Shown piece after piece: positions 40,001-51,596 of a DNA stretch of 64,000 nucleotides (positions are counted from its first letter, which is position 1; each line of letters starts with the position of its first letter). This stretch comes from Allodiplogaster sudhausi (taxonomy: Eukaryota > Nematoda > Chromadorea > Rhabditida > Diplogasteridae), in contig CALZFC010000092.1 of the NCBI GenBank assembly GCA_945643635.1, forward strand, positions 490,001 to 554,000. Reading direction: 5' to 3'. The notes beneath the pieces were generated by a model. That model saw nothing but the letters and a program-made list of their open reading frames with translations. It did no database searches and was not told where the DNA came from. A program made the position numbers and the translations under genes.

Positions 40001-42951
40001 CTCTTCCTATCTCTCTCTCCTCTCCCCTTTCTCTCTCTCTCTGAGAAATTCATCTTATGATGCAGACATCATTGCAGGGAGTGGCGGCAGCATCCGTTTA
40101 TCAACAGTCGTCTACAAGACGGTGAGCAAGGAATTCCGCAACTGAATTACTTATTTTAATAACCTCTATACAGAACTGTGGTGCTATTAATCTAGGAAGA
40201 AAAAAGGGCGAAAGTTGAGCTCAACTTTTTAACAAAAAAGATTGAGGTTGAACACTGAAACAAGCAGATTAGTATGGAAAAGAAGAAAGATGGGCCCAAC
40301 TTATTTCAAAAAAGATCCCATCTTTAAGAAACGTGCTCAGCTAAAAAGTGGTCAACATAACAGTCAACTCTTTTTCTAAATGCAAGAGTGTGGAAGACGA
40401 GAGAGGGAAAAGGAAGCTATAAATCATTGCTCCGTTTGGTCTCTCACTTTTGTGTACTCTCTCGACAAGTAATAAGGTTGACCTTAAAAGTGCTCAACTT
40501 TATAGTTGTAATTATTGGTACAAGAGTACTCAAAAAAGTTTTGAGTGTGCTTCGCTATTTGGAAGCGAACAGTTACTTTTTTCCATTCTTGTTGACGATA
40601 TTTTGCTCATTACTGCATTCTAGGATGCCTCGTCGACTTAACGACGAGGAGAAACAAGTGATTCTGGAGGAGATTCAGAAGTTACGAGAGTTCATTGTCG
40701 ACGGGAACTCGAAGAGGGCTCCTAACGCCAACGCAAAGCGGCATGAAGCTTGGCGGCTTGTTGTGGACAAGGCGCAGCTGCGCACGGGAAACAAGGAGAT
40801 AACGGAAGAGAGATACACGCGTCTGTGGCAGTCGACTCTATCAACTGTGAAAGAGTACTCAGTCTCTCAAAAAAGGTAACTATTTCATTCTTTGGCGCTT
40901 TCTGGATTCTCATTCTGGAAGTGGAGTTGTCCCTCGTCTCTCTGCATCTTCTCGTTCTGGAAGTGGAGTTGTCCCTCGTCTCTCAGCATCTTCTCACTCT
41001 GGAAGTGGATTTTTCCCTCGTCTGAAGTAAACTTGTTAGATTGCATATTTTTTATAGATTTATTTACCATATTCAGAGAAAATAGTTATAGTCTTTTTTA
41101 TTGCTTATTATAGTTGTTTGCAGATATTCCTTGAAAAAAAGTTTATTCAATAATAAGTTAGAGATTGTTAGCCATGTGGGTCCGCGGGTCAATAGCTTGT
41201 GGTGGGTGAATCATGGTTGCCGGTCTGGGAAGGGGAATTGGGTATCCACCGGTTACGTTGTCGATGACGAGATTGTGAAGGGCAATCGATGCCATTATGA
41301 AATCAACTGCCACCTTCGGTTGGACTCTCAGCTTTCCTCGGAGGCATCCAAATCTCCGCTTTAGCATGCTCGACCAAAACCCGGGTCCTATGCTCACGGT
41401 TAAATGCAATTTGGGCGGGTGTCCTAGGATCTCTATATGGGGTGACAATGAAGCGGGAGCAAGCAAAGCCGGAATCTCCTAGCAAGACGTAGCCATCGGG
41501 AATATTGCCGTTTATAAATGCATCGTGTAGGTTGGAGTGTCTGTAGATGAAAGAGTCATGACAACTACCCGGGAACTTAGCATTTGCATAGATTATGCGA
41601 CCCACAGCGTCGCAAACGAGTAGAACATTCAATGCTGTGAACCCCTTTCTCGTACGAAACTGCCAAGGAGAGTCAACTGGGGCCATGATAGGCACTAGGG
41701 TTCCATCGATTAGACCCACGACATCTAAAATGAGTATTTTATTTGAAGATGAAAGATATAGTGGTTATGGATTCTGTATGAGAGAAAGTATTCTAGAAAT
41801 ATTTAGTAGTTGTTATTGTTGTTTACTTGTTTTCTTTATTTGTTGCACTTTCCCGGTTTGTTAGATAAAGAATTGTTCTGGTTATCTTACTTGGAAATTT
41901 ACATCGGCGCGCAAATGCAGCAGCCGCTCCAGTGCAATATCGAACACTTGTCACGGGAAATCGGACAAGTTGCGTCCACAAGGGATGCATCCCGGGAAGA
42001 GCTCGATCGAGCACGTTTGAAATGGTCCCCTGGCAACACCCGAAAAGATCCGCCAGGACTGCTTGAGATGCGTTCGTCAACAGTGCGCGTAGCATGATCA
42101 ACACCTAGTACCGTATATGCTACAGTAGATTAGCCACAGTTGATGTAGAAGAAGCAACATTAAAATGACTTGGTTCTCCGCAGTAATCGCCCAGCCTCCG
42201 AGTGAATAGTGGTTCAGATTAGCAGCTAGTCGCTGCACAAGCCGCCGAATCTGCCTTGGCGACAAGCGAAATCGTTCCTCGAGTAGACGCTCATTCGGTG
42301 AGAAGAAAGCCAGGGGATGCTGGCGGATGTACCGCAGATTGGGGTGTCGATTGCGAATGGGAAAGAGATTTATCATTTCTTAAAAGTATCTTGAAATCTT
42401 GCAGGAAAAGAAGTGTAATCAAAAACAACAAAAAGCAAGAGAATATCCTCTGTCCTCTGAAACTAAACTCGATGCAATTGTATTGAGAGTTGAGCTCAAC
42501 TCTAAAAAAAGTTCCATACAAAAAAGTCGAGCTCAGCTTCGTTTCTTCCTAGATTAATAGCACCACTGGTTTTGGTTGTTGGAGTGCTGAATAACAATAA
42601 TGTAAACGCGATTTTTAAATGTTCTATTTATTTATTTATTTGCATCAATTAATAGGATAATCAATCAATGTGTCAACACATGGAAAAGAACTGAGAAGAT
42701 TGAGATTAAACAGTGATTGATGTTCTAATACATAAGAGTGACGAGTGAACGGAATGAATTGAATAGATTGCAGCCTTGCCTTTGGAACTTCCGAGGAATC
42801 GGAGAGTGCGAGCCGGCCCATGAACGACTTCTACAACAACTCGACTCTCACGAACATCTCGAAGATCTTCTGTGCCATTGTACTCATCACTGCCTTCCTC
42901 ATGGTCATGAGTCGCAGCTTCCAAATTGACTACTTTGGCATCTTCAACTGA
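37092..42951 (+). CDS. Unrecognised membrane protein, C-terminal part, interrupted by an intronic transposon
   Basis: Seven exons join in phase: about 37092-37222, 37492-37590, 38096-38125, 38298-38510, 38699-38776, 40066-40121 and 42774-42951. They code YEIERFNPALIIAPPSPTFD, then LIRVFRGIFSVFSQTWQLFL and RRNARFVCGCKDC, then a strong membrane segment FSLHLFVLLFVLFFLFFCWL, an acidic Ser-rich stretch (GEADSLSDSTPTSF), MTRRFDRKQSDNDEENLEAG, then SEESESASRP, a sequon-rich MNDFYNNSTLTNIS and a second membrane segment KIFCAIVLITAFLMVMS, ending QIDYFGIFN-stop. The Harbinger element at 40179-42565 fills most of the last intron. The 5' end is not fixed; exons at 30.4-34.5 kb may be its start. I know no family with this pattern. 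Confidence 0.5.
40625..40879 (+). CDS. Harbinger accessory protein, Myb/SANT (MADF-like) DNA-binding domain
   Basis: A frame of 84 codons opens MPRRLNDEEKQVILEEIQKL and includes NAKRHEAWRLVVDKAQLR and EERYTRLWQSTLSTVKEYS, the three-helix pattern with spaced tryptophans of the Myb/SANT-like partner protein of PIF/Harbinger elements. That partner helps bring the transposase to the nucleus and to the ends. A donor (AAAAAAG-GTAACT) sits at the end of the frame, so a further exon is likely. Three 39-base tandem units follow at about 40905-41018. Confidence 0.7.
   Translation: MPRRLNDEEKQVILEEIQKLREFIVDGNSKRAPNANAKRHEAWRLVVDKAQLRTGNKEITEERYTRLWQSTLSTVKEYSVSQKR
40905..41018. repeat. Three tandem 39-base units inside the Harbinger element
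   Basis: A unit containing TCTGGAAGTGGAGTTGTCCC then TCGTCTCTCTGCATCTTCTC is repeated 2.9 times with a few changes. One frame reads SGSGVVPRLSASS repeatedly and ends in TAA at about 41027, so it may be the C-terminal part of the accessory protein. Confidence 0.8.
41158..42376 (-). pseudogene. Harbinger transposase (DDE nuclease), frameshifted
   Basis: Three exons join in phase: 42376-42170, 42104-41891 and 41724 down. Exon 1 opens MINLFPIRNRHPNLR and holds FRLSPRQIRRLVQRL. Exon 2 has ASQAVLADLFGCCQGTISNV, a typical helix-turn-helix. Exon 3 has GLIDGTLVPI (first catalytic Asp), CHDSFIYRHS (second Asp), GDSGF and TRVLVE (catalytic Glu). Just after that Glu, at about 41365-41373, the frame breaks: the conserved continuation MLKRRFGCLRGKLRVQPKVA is one frame away. 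Compared with relatives about 11 bases seem missing. The remaining frame then runs to a stop at 41158. The copy is probably unable to make active enzyme unless this is a sequence error. Confidence 0.8.
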
Positions 42952-43016
42952 GGTTTCTCTCTTTCCCGCTCTTGCCATTTCTATTTCTTTCTTTCTGTCT
43001 CGTTCTCACTGTCTTA

Positions 43017-43058
<42 letters not shown>

Positions 43059-45333
43059 TTTCCTTTGCCAGAGCATCAAATAGTTTGTTTGAACGAAGTC
43101 GTTGAATTGGCAATCTTGCAATTTGTTGTTACATTGATACTTTTCTCTTCAAGCATACTAGATATTTGTTAGATGGTGTGCATACAAAGTTGCTCAATAG
43201 TTCAATCACCATACTTTTCTCTATTATTGAATAATTCTTCTATTGTATGTACATACCTTGTATGAGAATATTCGTGGCACTTATTCTGAGAGAAAAATGC
43301 TGCGGAAGGTGAAGAGTAAATGTCCAGTTGTCATGTGACTTACATACTATGTATCAACATATAAAGCAGTAGAAAAGAAATGGTTGTATACGATTTCTAT
43401 AGACATAGTGATATTTTGTTTCGATTGAATAAATTGAATTCAATTGAATACTCTAGCCAATCCGCAGATCAAATTGGCGTGCAATGAAATGACGCTTGTC
43501 GCTCTTCGGTGCTGCTCTCATTCTCACATTTCAAAATATTCATTCTCTTTCAAACTGCTTGAACTATATATTTGCACTTTGTATGTCTTGAGAACTAATG
43601 TAGATTGCAATCGAATAAAATATTTTATATAAAAATTTTTTTTTATATTTTTGTGATATCACCGGAATAAGTTGCGTGCGTTGCCATCGGAAATGAACAA
43701 ATAGAGAAGACAGGAAGATGACGACTACGCATGCTTTCCCATGGGAGTACAAGTGTTCAGGAAAACTACCTGTAAAAGAAGTGAAATAAAATTTGGCGTT
43801 ATTCGACGGTTCCTATTAATACAAAGAATGGAAGAGCCAAACATAAAGTAACTACTCTTTATTATTGCCCTTCCTTGAACAAAATGAGTAATTTGAAGTG
43901 TAACCATGGCTTTCCTTTCCCCTTGTATTCTGTACTCCCATGAGTACAACTTGACTACTCTGGTCACTCCTTCCATGAGCCGAAAGTCCAATCCTCTCTA
44001 TTCTTCCTGCATTCGTATTTGCTTTTCGAAGAATTTGCTCCTGAAGTATCTCCATATACAATCAGTGTTAGCCTTCTCTTGCCTTGTCATGAATTAGCTT
44101 AGGATGGCAGTGACACCAACTTTTGTGCGAAAAGGACAACTAAAGGAAAAGTGAGATACTAAAATGCGGGAGAGAATGAGACGTTGGGACGGATGTGGTT
44201 GAATAGGCATTTATATAGGACAAGATGAGAGAGAGGAAGAAGAGATAGAGAATGAGAGAGAAAGAGAGGAGGGCAGACTGTGAGTTAGGGAGTAGAGTGA
44301 AATCAGTGGAGTGATGCTAAGGCAACGCCTCGGGGTACCTTCGTTACCTATGTACCGCGGAGCACTCTCTCTCTCTATCTTTATCTCTCTCTATCGCTAT
44401 CTCTATCACTCTATCTCTCTCTACCTCTGCGTTCCACTCACTGCTGTCTCCATATTTCATATGTGAACACTTCACTTGCTTACCTGCATACTTACAACAT
44501 CTCTCATTATCTCTTTATCAGCGCCTTTCACTTTATCTGAATATGCTGATAATAATGAGCGCGTGACATCTCTGTGTTCACTTCTTACATGCTCCCTCTT
44601 TTCTCATACATACATGTGTATGTATATATGTATGTACAAAGCTTGAACTGGTAAAATGTTCATACACTGTATTCATAAAGCAAGGTGGAATTTAGTAGAA
44701 TCTCAACTGATACTGTTCGTGGAAATCTTCTCCTAATATAAAAAATATACGCTTTTTGGACATACATACATGCATATTTAGTTTGCCTGAATCACGGATG
44801 TTTATAGCTATTTTTTTTAAAGTATCGTACGAAGAGTACGTAATTTTGTTATTGATTTGAAATTGTAGCCCTGAAATCTTTGATTCCCAGTATGTAATTA
44901 AAATTGCAGAGTCGTGGCACACATTTTGATTTTTCATAGACATTTCTGTGATTGATGTTAAAACATCATATTAACTTATATAGCGAATTTAAACAATCAT
45001 TTAGATGCTGCAGAAACAATAAGAAATGCCTGAAACATCTTTTTTCTTCCCATGTGGAATCCACGATCTTTTTCCCGAGAAATGTTTCCACTTGACTATT
45101 ACAATTGAAATAAAGCAGTCCTCCATGGTCTTCCCACGTTCTCGTCCGGGAAAGATGTGAGGATGGTGCGTATTGGATGGAGAGATGTGGGCAGCTCTGC
45201 TCTGGACTTCCCTTTGCTTCTCATCAGAAATTACCAAATCAGTGGTGTTTGGGCTTGTGAGGGGGAGATGCACTCTGGCCTCATTGAAATGTTCAATTCC
45301 CTTGAATGCCTTTTCACGGGTGCCGAGCCAATC

Positions 45334-45378
<45 letters not shown>

Positions 45379-46561
45379 GAGAGAGAGAGACAGAGGGAGA
45401 GAGAGAGAGGGGGAGATTGAAAGATTGTATGCATCCCTTGCGTTGTGACGTTGAAAGTGCGCAAGTCTCGCTGTTTCCGTCTCCCATTTGTTACTGTCAG
45501 ACGTGCTATGGGGGCATTCCCAAAGGATACTTGCAGCCTAGGTGTCTATATACATTCATGTGTACCAAAGTGTCACTTCATGCCCCCGTATTGGCACCAA
45601 GAAAATGGACATATCAGCTGTATATGTGCATACATGTGTCTATGTTCAGTGCTTTTCCTCTGCTATACACCTTGCTCTAAAGATCTCAAGATCAGCCTGC
45701 AATCGTATAAGACTTTCCTGCTATTTCATTTGAGAAACTCGGAAGAAGTCTGGTGAAATGCCAGGGATGAATGCATAAACTCTAAGTTCCTTCATTGCTG
45801 GCGTTTCTCCTGTCCTTAAAACCTCTGCGACGATCTAAAAGACAAAAGAGCCGCAAGGCAAGAGACCACCCTGCCGGCATGAGAGAAATGGTTTCCGGTC
45901 AGAATCCAATTCGTTTGTCGCGTTGTCTCTTCTGAACATTTCTCTTAGTGTTGCAAGAAATGTCTCGATAGAAAGACAAGGAAGATCTGTTCCACATCTT
46001 CAGCTCATTCTGATTCGTTCTAACGTACTTCACCTGGTTGCGTTCCCTCAACCTCCTCGGTAACGGATTTGTAGTCGTTTAGAAGATACGAGAAACTCTA
46101 CCGCTCAGACTGCTTCATCGGTTTCTCCTCTCTCCCCTCAGTCAGATTTCCTTGCCTTTCCCACTTCTCTCTCACTTTCACTGAAACCACGAACGATGCA
46201 AAATCTTAGCTTCCACCTCTGTTTCCCTTCCTCGCGAAAAGAGAAAAATGTAGAAAGTCTTTTATGAATTAATCGCGAAAGTAGTGCGACTAAAGGGTAT
46301 TCTCTGAAATGGATATAATGTCTATCGTTGACTTTTGTCTCCGTTTTCCTGAGATTCAGTGCTCTGATGGTGAGGGTAATTTCTATTGATTGCAGTTACC
46401 CTTCCGCTCTTCGCTTTTTGCGTAATGTAAACGTTGATTGGATAATTGGAAAATGAATTAACCTTGTTAAGTACTTACGGACACACAAGGAAGACTTCTG
46501 TGGAGATTTCTTAAGAAGAGGGCAAAGAAGGAAACGAAGGGCGCAGAAGAGAGAAGAGAGA
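42952..46561. other. No gene supported between the 43-kb stop and the G-alpha gene
   Basis: Holds CT tracts (about 43018-43062), a GA tract (about 45340-45415) and AT-rich DNA. Two overlapping minus-strand frames at 43725-44061 (for example QEQILRKANTNAGRIERIGL) have some coding look but no motif and no clear exon chain, and are left uncalled. The promoter of the G-alpha gene should lie in the last part. Confidence 0.45.
46275..46299 (+). repeat. 25-base dispersed repeat, copy 1, upstream of the G-alpha gene
   Basis: GCGAAAGTAGTGCGACTAAA and the next five bases (GGGTA) recur exactly at 46974-46998. Confidence 0.8.
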
Positions 46562-49321
46562 ATGGGTTCGGCGTGTTCAACTCCAGAAGTAGCTGAGCAG
46601 AGAGCGAAGAGTCGAGTCATTGACAGGCAACTCGCCAAGGAAAAAGACGACTTGAGCGTCAACCAGAAACTTCTTCTTCTCGGTCGGTCCTTTGCGCTCT
46701 TTCATTTCTCTTCTTTTTATATTTCCGTTAGCGTCATCAAGGAAATTTAATTGCAACCATCTGTAATACATTCACAGTAGTGAATAACATTCGAAAAGAT
46801 CGTGGTCGTTTCTCAGGAACTGGCGAATGCGGCAAAAGCACGATTCTCAAGCAGATTCAGTCAGTGTACATTTCTTTCACTTAATTAATATCATAACATT
46901 ACATACTGCGTATGCAAAGTTTTTTTAAGCTCATATGTAGTTTGAACCGGAAACGAAGAGTTCAAAGTATACAGCGAAAGTAGTGCGACTAAAGGGTAAT
47001 GCTGGGCCCAAACGATGCAGCATTAAATTAGTGAGAGTAAATATGAGGTCTTGAAATAACTTGTTCACTACGTATACATTTAGCGAGTTCATGTCAGAGT
47101 CAGAAAAGTTTGAAGGATAAATCTGTAAGCTGTTTGTCTGAATAATAATGTACTTTGGTTATTCTCTAACTTAATCTTAATTAAAAGATATTAAAGTAAT
47201 ATTTTAAAAATGGTGTGCGCGTCATTCAATTTCCATATGTTCATTAGAAGCACTCTGCCACAGATACTCAATCGGTGCTTGCTTTCTCTCCAAGTCAGGC
47301 CACTTGACATGTGGGCATTAATCATTCATTACTCATCAATGTTATTTCAAAATCTACTTTGAAGAACTATTGATTTTGTCTTGAAAGTCCAATACATGCA
47401 TGTATATACATATGTATGACGTGTTCATTTTCCTTAGGATCCTTCATTCGAATGGCTTCAGCGAGCAGGATTTGAGTGACCGGAAGAGTTGGGTGTACAG
47501 CAACATCATCACGGGCATGGCGGGGCTGATCCACGGCATCGGCAAGTTCAACCAGACACTCGACGTCTCCTCCCAGGTCTCCCTTCACAAGATACAATTG
47601 CACGTGCCTCAAGAACTCTCACGCAAAGAGGAAGTCTCGCTTTCATTTTCAGAGCAATCAAACAATGACGTAAAGAACTACTTGTTTATACTTGACCTCA
47701 ATGCTTTCCGGCAAAAACGCAAGTTCCGCCGTCTGGAACCCTTACTGTATTTTCCATTCCTAAAGTATATGCCTAAGTACATTTATCCACGTATGTTGAA
47801 TTGATGACTTTGCAAGATTAATCTTCTTCGCTGATTGTCAAGCGAATTCGTTCCTGGCATTAGAATTTTTTTCTGTCCTCTAATTTCCGCTGTGCAAAAC
47901 AAAAAAAAGTTCTAAAACAAATGCACATTGCTTTCATCTTAAAATTAGTAATTTGCAAAAATGCGCACCCAAAAGCAAGATTAGAATAAATTGTCGAACA
48001 ATTTGAGGGGAACTATAAAAGCATCTAAAATATGCATGCAAACTCCTCCAAGTTATCCATTACTCGCCCCAGTATTTTACATTTCTTATTTTAAAAAAGA
48101 TGTATTAAGGAGCACGCACGCGTTGTGCTGTCAGTGGTGGAGGCGCAGAAAGACCATCTGGGCCTGCCGAGCGTGCTCCTCGACGCCCTCGTCGCTCTCT
48201 GGAAGAACCCAACCGTCAAGGCTGCCTTCGATCGACGGAATGACATCAATGTCTCCGATTCTCTTTCCTAGTCAGTCTTCTCTCAATCTCCTTAATTTCA
48301 GCGTTGTCATTTGTACTCTGAATTCAGCTTTCTTGACGATCTAAAGCGGATCGGGGACGAGAATTATCGACCGACTGAAGCAGATCTCTTGCGGGTTCGG
48401 ATTGCAACGACCGGAGTTGTCCAGCTCAGCTTCTCTATCAAGGGATGCATCTTCAAGTTAGCACCGATAATGATCCCTCTTTTTATTCTCAAAAAACTTT
48501 AAAAAAATATATGAATGTGTATATTTTTAAAGTTCAAAGATTTGATTGCAAGATTGAACTGTAAGCAATACCTGTGTAAAGAGTCGTTGATGTGGGCGGC
48601 CAGCGATCGGAGCGGAAAAAGTGGATTCACCAGTTTGATGATGTAAATGCGATCATTTTTATCTCCGCCATCAATGAATTCGATCAGCTTCTTGCAGAAG
48701 ATTCGACACAGGTTTCATTTTCAAGTTAACTCGTGCTGCTTTACTTTTCTTATTTACCTGTTTTATTTTTAAATTGATGTAAATACTTTCAGAATCGACT
48801 GCGCGAGTCAATGGATCTCTTCAAGAACATTTCCGCTTCCGCCTTCTTCACCAACTCTGCGATGATTCTCTTTCTGAATAAGAAGGACCTATTTCTCGAA
48901 AAAATTCAGAAGATTCCTCTCACCGTATTCTTTCCTAAATATAACGGTAGGTTATTCGGAATATAAAAAGAAACAGTTGTGTGAGATCGGTAATTGTTCC
49001 GGAGCAGAAAGAGAATGGAGAAAGAAGAGAAATGTCTCTGTTCGATGTTCTCGTTCAGGCGCAGCCGGCTCCTACGACGACGGCGTGGCGTACATGAAGA
49101 AGATGTTCCAGCGGCTGACCGACCGCAGCAAGCCGGACAAGCCACTTTACATTCACGAAACTTGCGCAACCGATACCAACCAGGTTGGCACTTCGTTTCT
49201 GCCAAGACAGAAAAAAAAACTTATAACTTTGATGACTTTTTTAAGTTTACAGGTGCAACTGGTTATTGATTCAGTGGTTGACAGTATAATTGGGAAGAAC
49301 TTGCGAGGAACAGGTTTGTAG
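46562..49321 (+). CDS. Heterotrimeric G-protein alpha subunit, divergent nematode type
   Basis: A membrane-anchored GTPase that couples 7-TM receptors to effectors. Nine exons join in phase: 46562-46682, 46817-46859, 47438-47576, 48110-48270, 48328-48456, 48582-48711, 48793-48946, 49059-49183 and 49253-49321, for 356 residues (usual 350-360). The N-terminus MGSACS has the myristoylation Gly2 and a nearby Cys for palmitoylation. The P-loop is GTGECGKST, where the usual motif is GAGESGKST. Switch I is [11 protein letters not shown]. Switch II is [19 protein letters not shown]. The base-binding motifs are FLNKKDLF and [10 protein letters not shown]. The C-terminus ends NLRGTGL: the Cys found four from the end in Gi/o is Thr, and the final residue is absent. 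It is not clearly Gs, Gi, Gq or G12, so probably one of the nematode-specific, often chemosensory, alpha subunits. Confidence 0.93.
46974..46998 (+). repeat. 25-base dispersed repeat, copy 2, in G-alpha intron 2
   Basis: An exact copy of 46275-46299; the flanking bases differ. The pair is 699 bases apart and brackets G-alpha exons 1 and 2. Confidence 0.8.
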
Positions 49322-50430
49322 CGAGGTTTGTATTCTCGAGTCTGTCATAATTATGTATTTTGATTCAACTTTTTCTGAGGAGCTAAATCACAAAAAAAAA
49401 TTACCTACAGGAATTGAAATGTAATCGCTAATCTTCTGCCATTTTGCGTATGGAGTCGCGTTTGAGTTGAAACGATATGCTGCCAAATGTAATTGCATTT
49501 GATTTTATGTTTTTTTTTCTCTGTCTATTGTATCGAATGCGCACAAATATCTATGTATGTTTGTATATGACATCAAGATAATCACTTTCTTTTACTAAGA
49601 AAATGTAGTGATTTAAAGAAGGAATATATAATTGCACTAATTATGGTATTGCTTGGAGTTGATATTTGCTACTGGGGGCGTCACTTAAGCTGAAAGCAAG
49701 GGTAACTGCATGCGGGAATCATTTTATGTCCTTTCAAATCTGTCTCCATATTCTTTTCATACATTTTTTAAGTCTTCGTTATAATTCAAATCAGGGAATC
49801 GGGAAGAATTCTTAGAATCGATGCCATTGTAATGACATAAATATGTAATACATACATAAGTACCACATTGTATGTATATTTTTTAATAATTGTATTTTAC
49901 AATCAATTATCGTTCCACGGATTATACGAAGATGGGTAGCCTTATACATATGAATGTATAATATTCAACTTCAGTTTTGTTAATTATGTATTTCTTCAAT
50001 AAAAAACTGCTCTGCAATAATTGTTGAGAAACTTGAGTAATAAATATTAGAGTTGTCTATTAAATGCTAACCATTTCAAAGAAACGAATAGGATTGGATG
50101 GTGGAGTTACACTCTTTTTCTGAAAGAACAATGAAGACTTTTATGTTCTAACATGCACATTTCTAGTGTGGAGAACTACAAAGAAAGAATCTCGATGGAC
50201 CATTGCGTGTAGAATAAAAAGAGAAGACCAAGAAGATGTGCAAAAAGATGTGAGAAGAGTCAGAAGAAGCCTGGGAGGCCAGTGTTATCCCCTCTATTCC
50301 TTCTCTTTCCTACTTTTCTCTCTTTAACTTTTTTCCATTCGAATACCCTTTTCTCACTGCTTCTTTGCTTCTCACCCTCAATCCCTCTCTCTTCTCTCTC
50401 CCTAGCTTTCGGTCTCTCCCTCCCTCCCTC

Positions 50431-50474
<44 letters not shown>

Positions 50475-51417
50475 CTCCCACACTGGCCACACAGCCACAC
50501 ATGCAATTTAAACAATTTGCTCAATTATCGTGGTACGCAAGCGGAGAAGCGAGGCTGAGAAGAGCCGGGAGAAGGGAAGAAGAGACCAGACAATGTGAAG
50601 GTTCAAGCTAGAAAAGTTTGGCAAATCTCATTGCTCACCAGGCATTCGCTTTCAGTTTATTTGCAAAACGCAATTCTGCATTTAGCTAGAAAAGGCAAGT
50701 AGTTACAGTTATTACTGTTTCGTAACGCAGTTTGACAAAAATCTGCTGAGAGGCTTTCTAGGAACTGAGGATGCATTAAAATTAGATCTATAGTCATAAA
50801 AACATTCAGGTTTACTTAAAGTTCTTCCCAGAAAAGAATTCTTTCTTGTGGCCCTCAAAAATTAATGAATGCAACGGCACTTTTAATATCTACTCTGTGA
50901 GAGTAAATCCAAGATTCGCTCTTCGGCTTAACCTTTCAAGGCGCGTAGCGAGTTATCATAGTCTGGCTAACCTCTCTTTATCCCTATGTCTGTACTGTCT
51001 CTATGAAAGTATTGGAAAGCTGGGCCTTTTGAAAGTTTTTTTCTGGAAATTTCTGCTTGCGATGCTCAATGTTTGAAACATGAGAATCCTAGCTTATTCA
51101 TATGTTTATGAATTATACAATTTCATTGATGAATCCTAGCACGGCCACTGTTTCATTTGTTTGCCACATTTTATGAATCAAAGTATACATTTTCTACATT
51201 TGCTTTCATTTTTTCTATTGTATGCTTCTTATATATACATATGTATGTATGCATGTACATACATTAATGTTTATTTCTTCTCAAATGAACACGCGTTTCT
51301 TTTTATGATTTTCTTCCATTTACTCTCTTTCTGTTTTACTGTCCCCACTTTGTCTCTATCTCTCTGGCTTCCTTCCTTTCTCTTTCTTTTCTCCCTCTCT
51401 CACTATCCCCCTCTCCC
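49322..51417. other. Intergenic DNA downstream of the G-alpha gene
   Basis: AT-rich 3'UTR-like sequence, then a CT tract at about 50428-50476. No exon is seen. Confidence 0.5.
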
Positions 51418-51503
51418 TTAGTAGCTGCTCTTCGCAAGCTTCTGTATGGCCTGAACTGCTCGATTGCTGTTGTCACTCAACGAAGCCTTGCATACGTCGC
51501 CGG
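51418..51503 (-). CDS. Possible terminal exon of an unidentified minus-strand gene
   Basis: After acceptor TTCCTTAG, 28 codons read GDVCKASLSDNSNRAVQAIQ, then KLAKSSY-stop. The composition looks coding (helical, balanced) and differs from the surrounding repeat frames. No upstream exon could be joined with confidence. A short minus-strand frame at 52578-52474 (MISNAEPSGGVGRGRKQGKQ) is a possible start. Not recognised. Confidence 0.28.
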
Positions 51504-51565
51504 CTAAGGAAACAGAAAAGAACGAGAGATAGCAGAGAGAGAAAGACGGAAAGAAAAAGATAGAG

Positions 51566-51596
<31 letters not shown>

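Larger units (their letters stand above)
40179..42565. mobile_element. PIF/Harbinger DNA transposon, nearly complete, 2,387 bp
   Basis: The 24-base ends are perfect inverted repeats (TGGTGCTATTAATCTAGGAA and 4 more bases): 40179-40202 and 42542-42565. The element is flanked by CTG on both sides (40176-40178 and 42566-42568), a 3-base target duplication of the length usual for this superfamily. Palindromic GTTGAGCTCAAC motifs lie inside each end (about 40216 and 42489) and may bind transposase. It carries the two expected genes: a MADF/Myb-like protein on the plus strand and the DDE transposase on the minus strand. Identical ends suggest recent movement, but the transposase has a frameshift. 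Confidence 0.93.

Noticed and set aside
43725..44061. Overlapping minus-strand frames of 88 and 69 codons
   Set aside because: Some balanced composition but no motif, no exon chain and no start context; not strong enough to call.
45157..45756. Several overlapping plus-strand frames around a GA tract
   Set aside because: All three frames are open through the GA tract; no splice pattern or motif supports any one.
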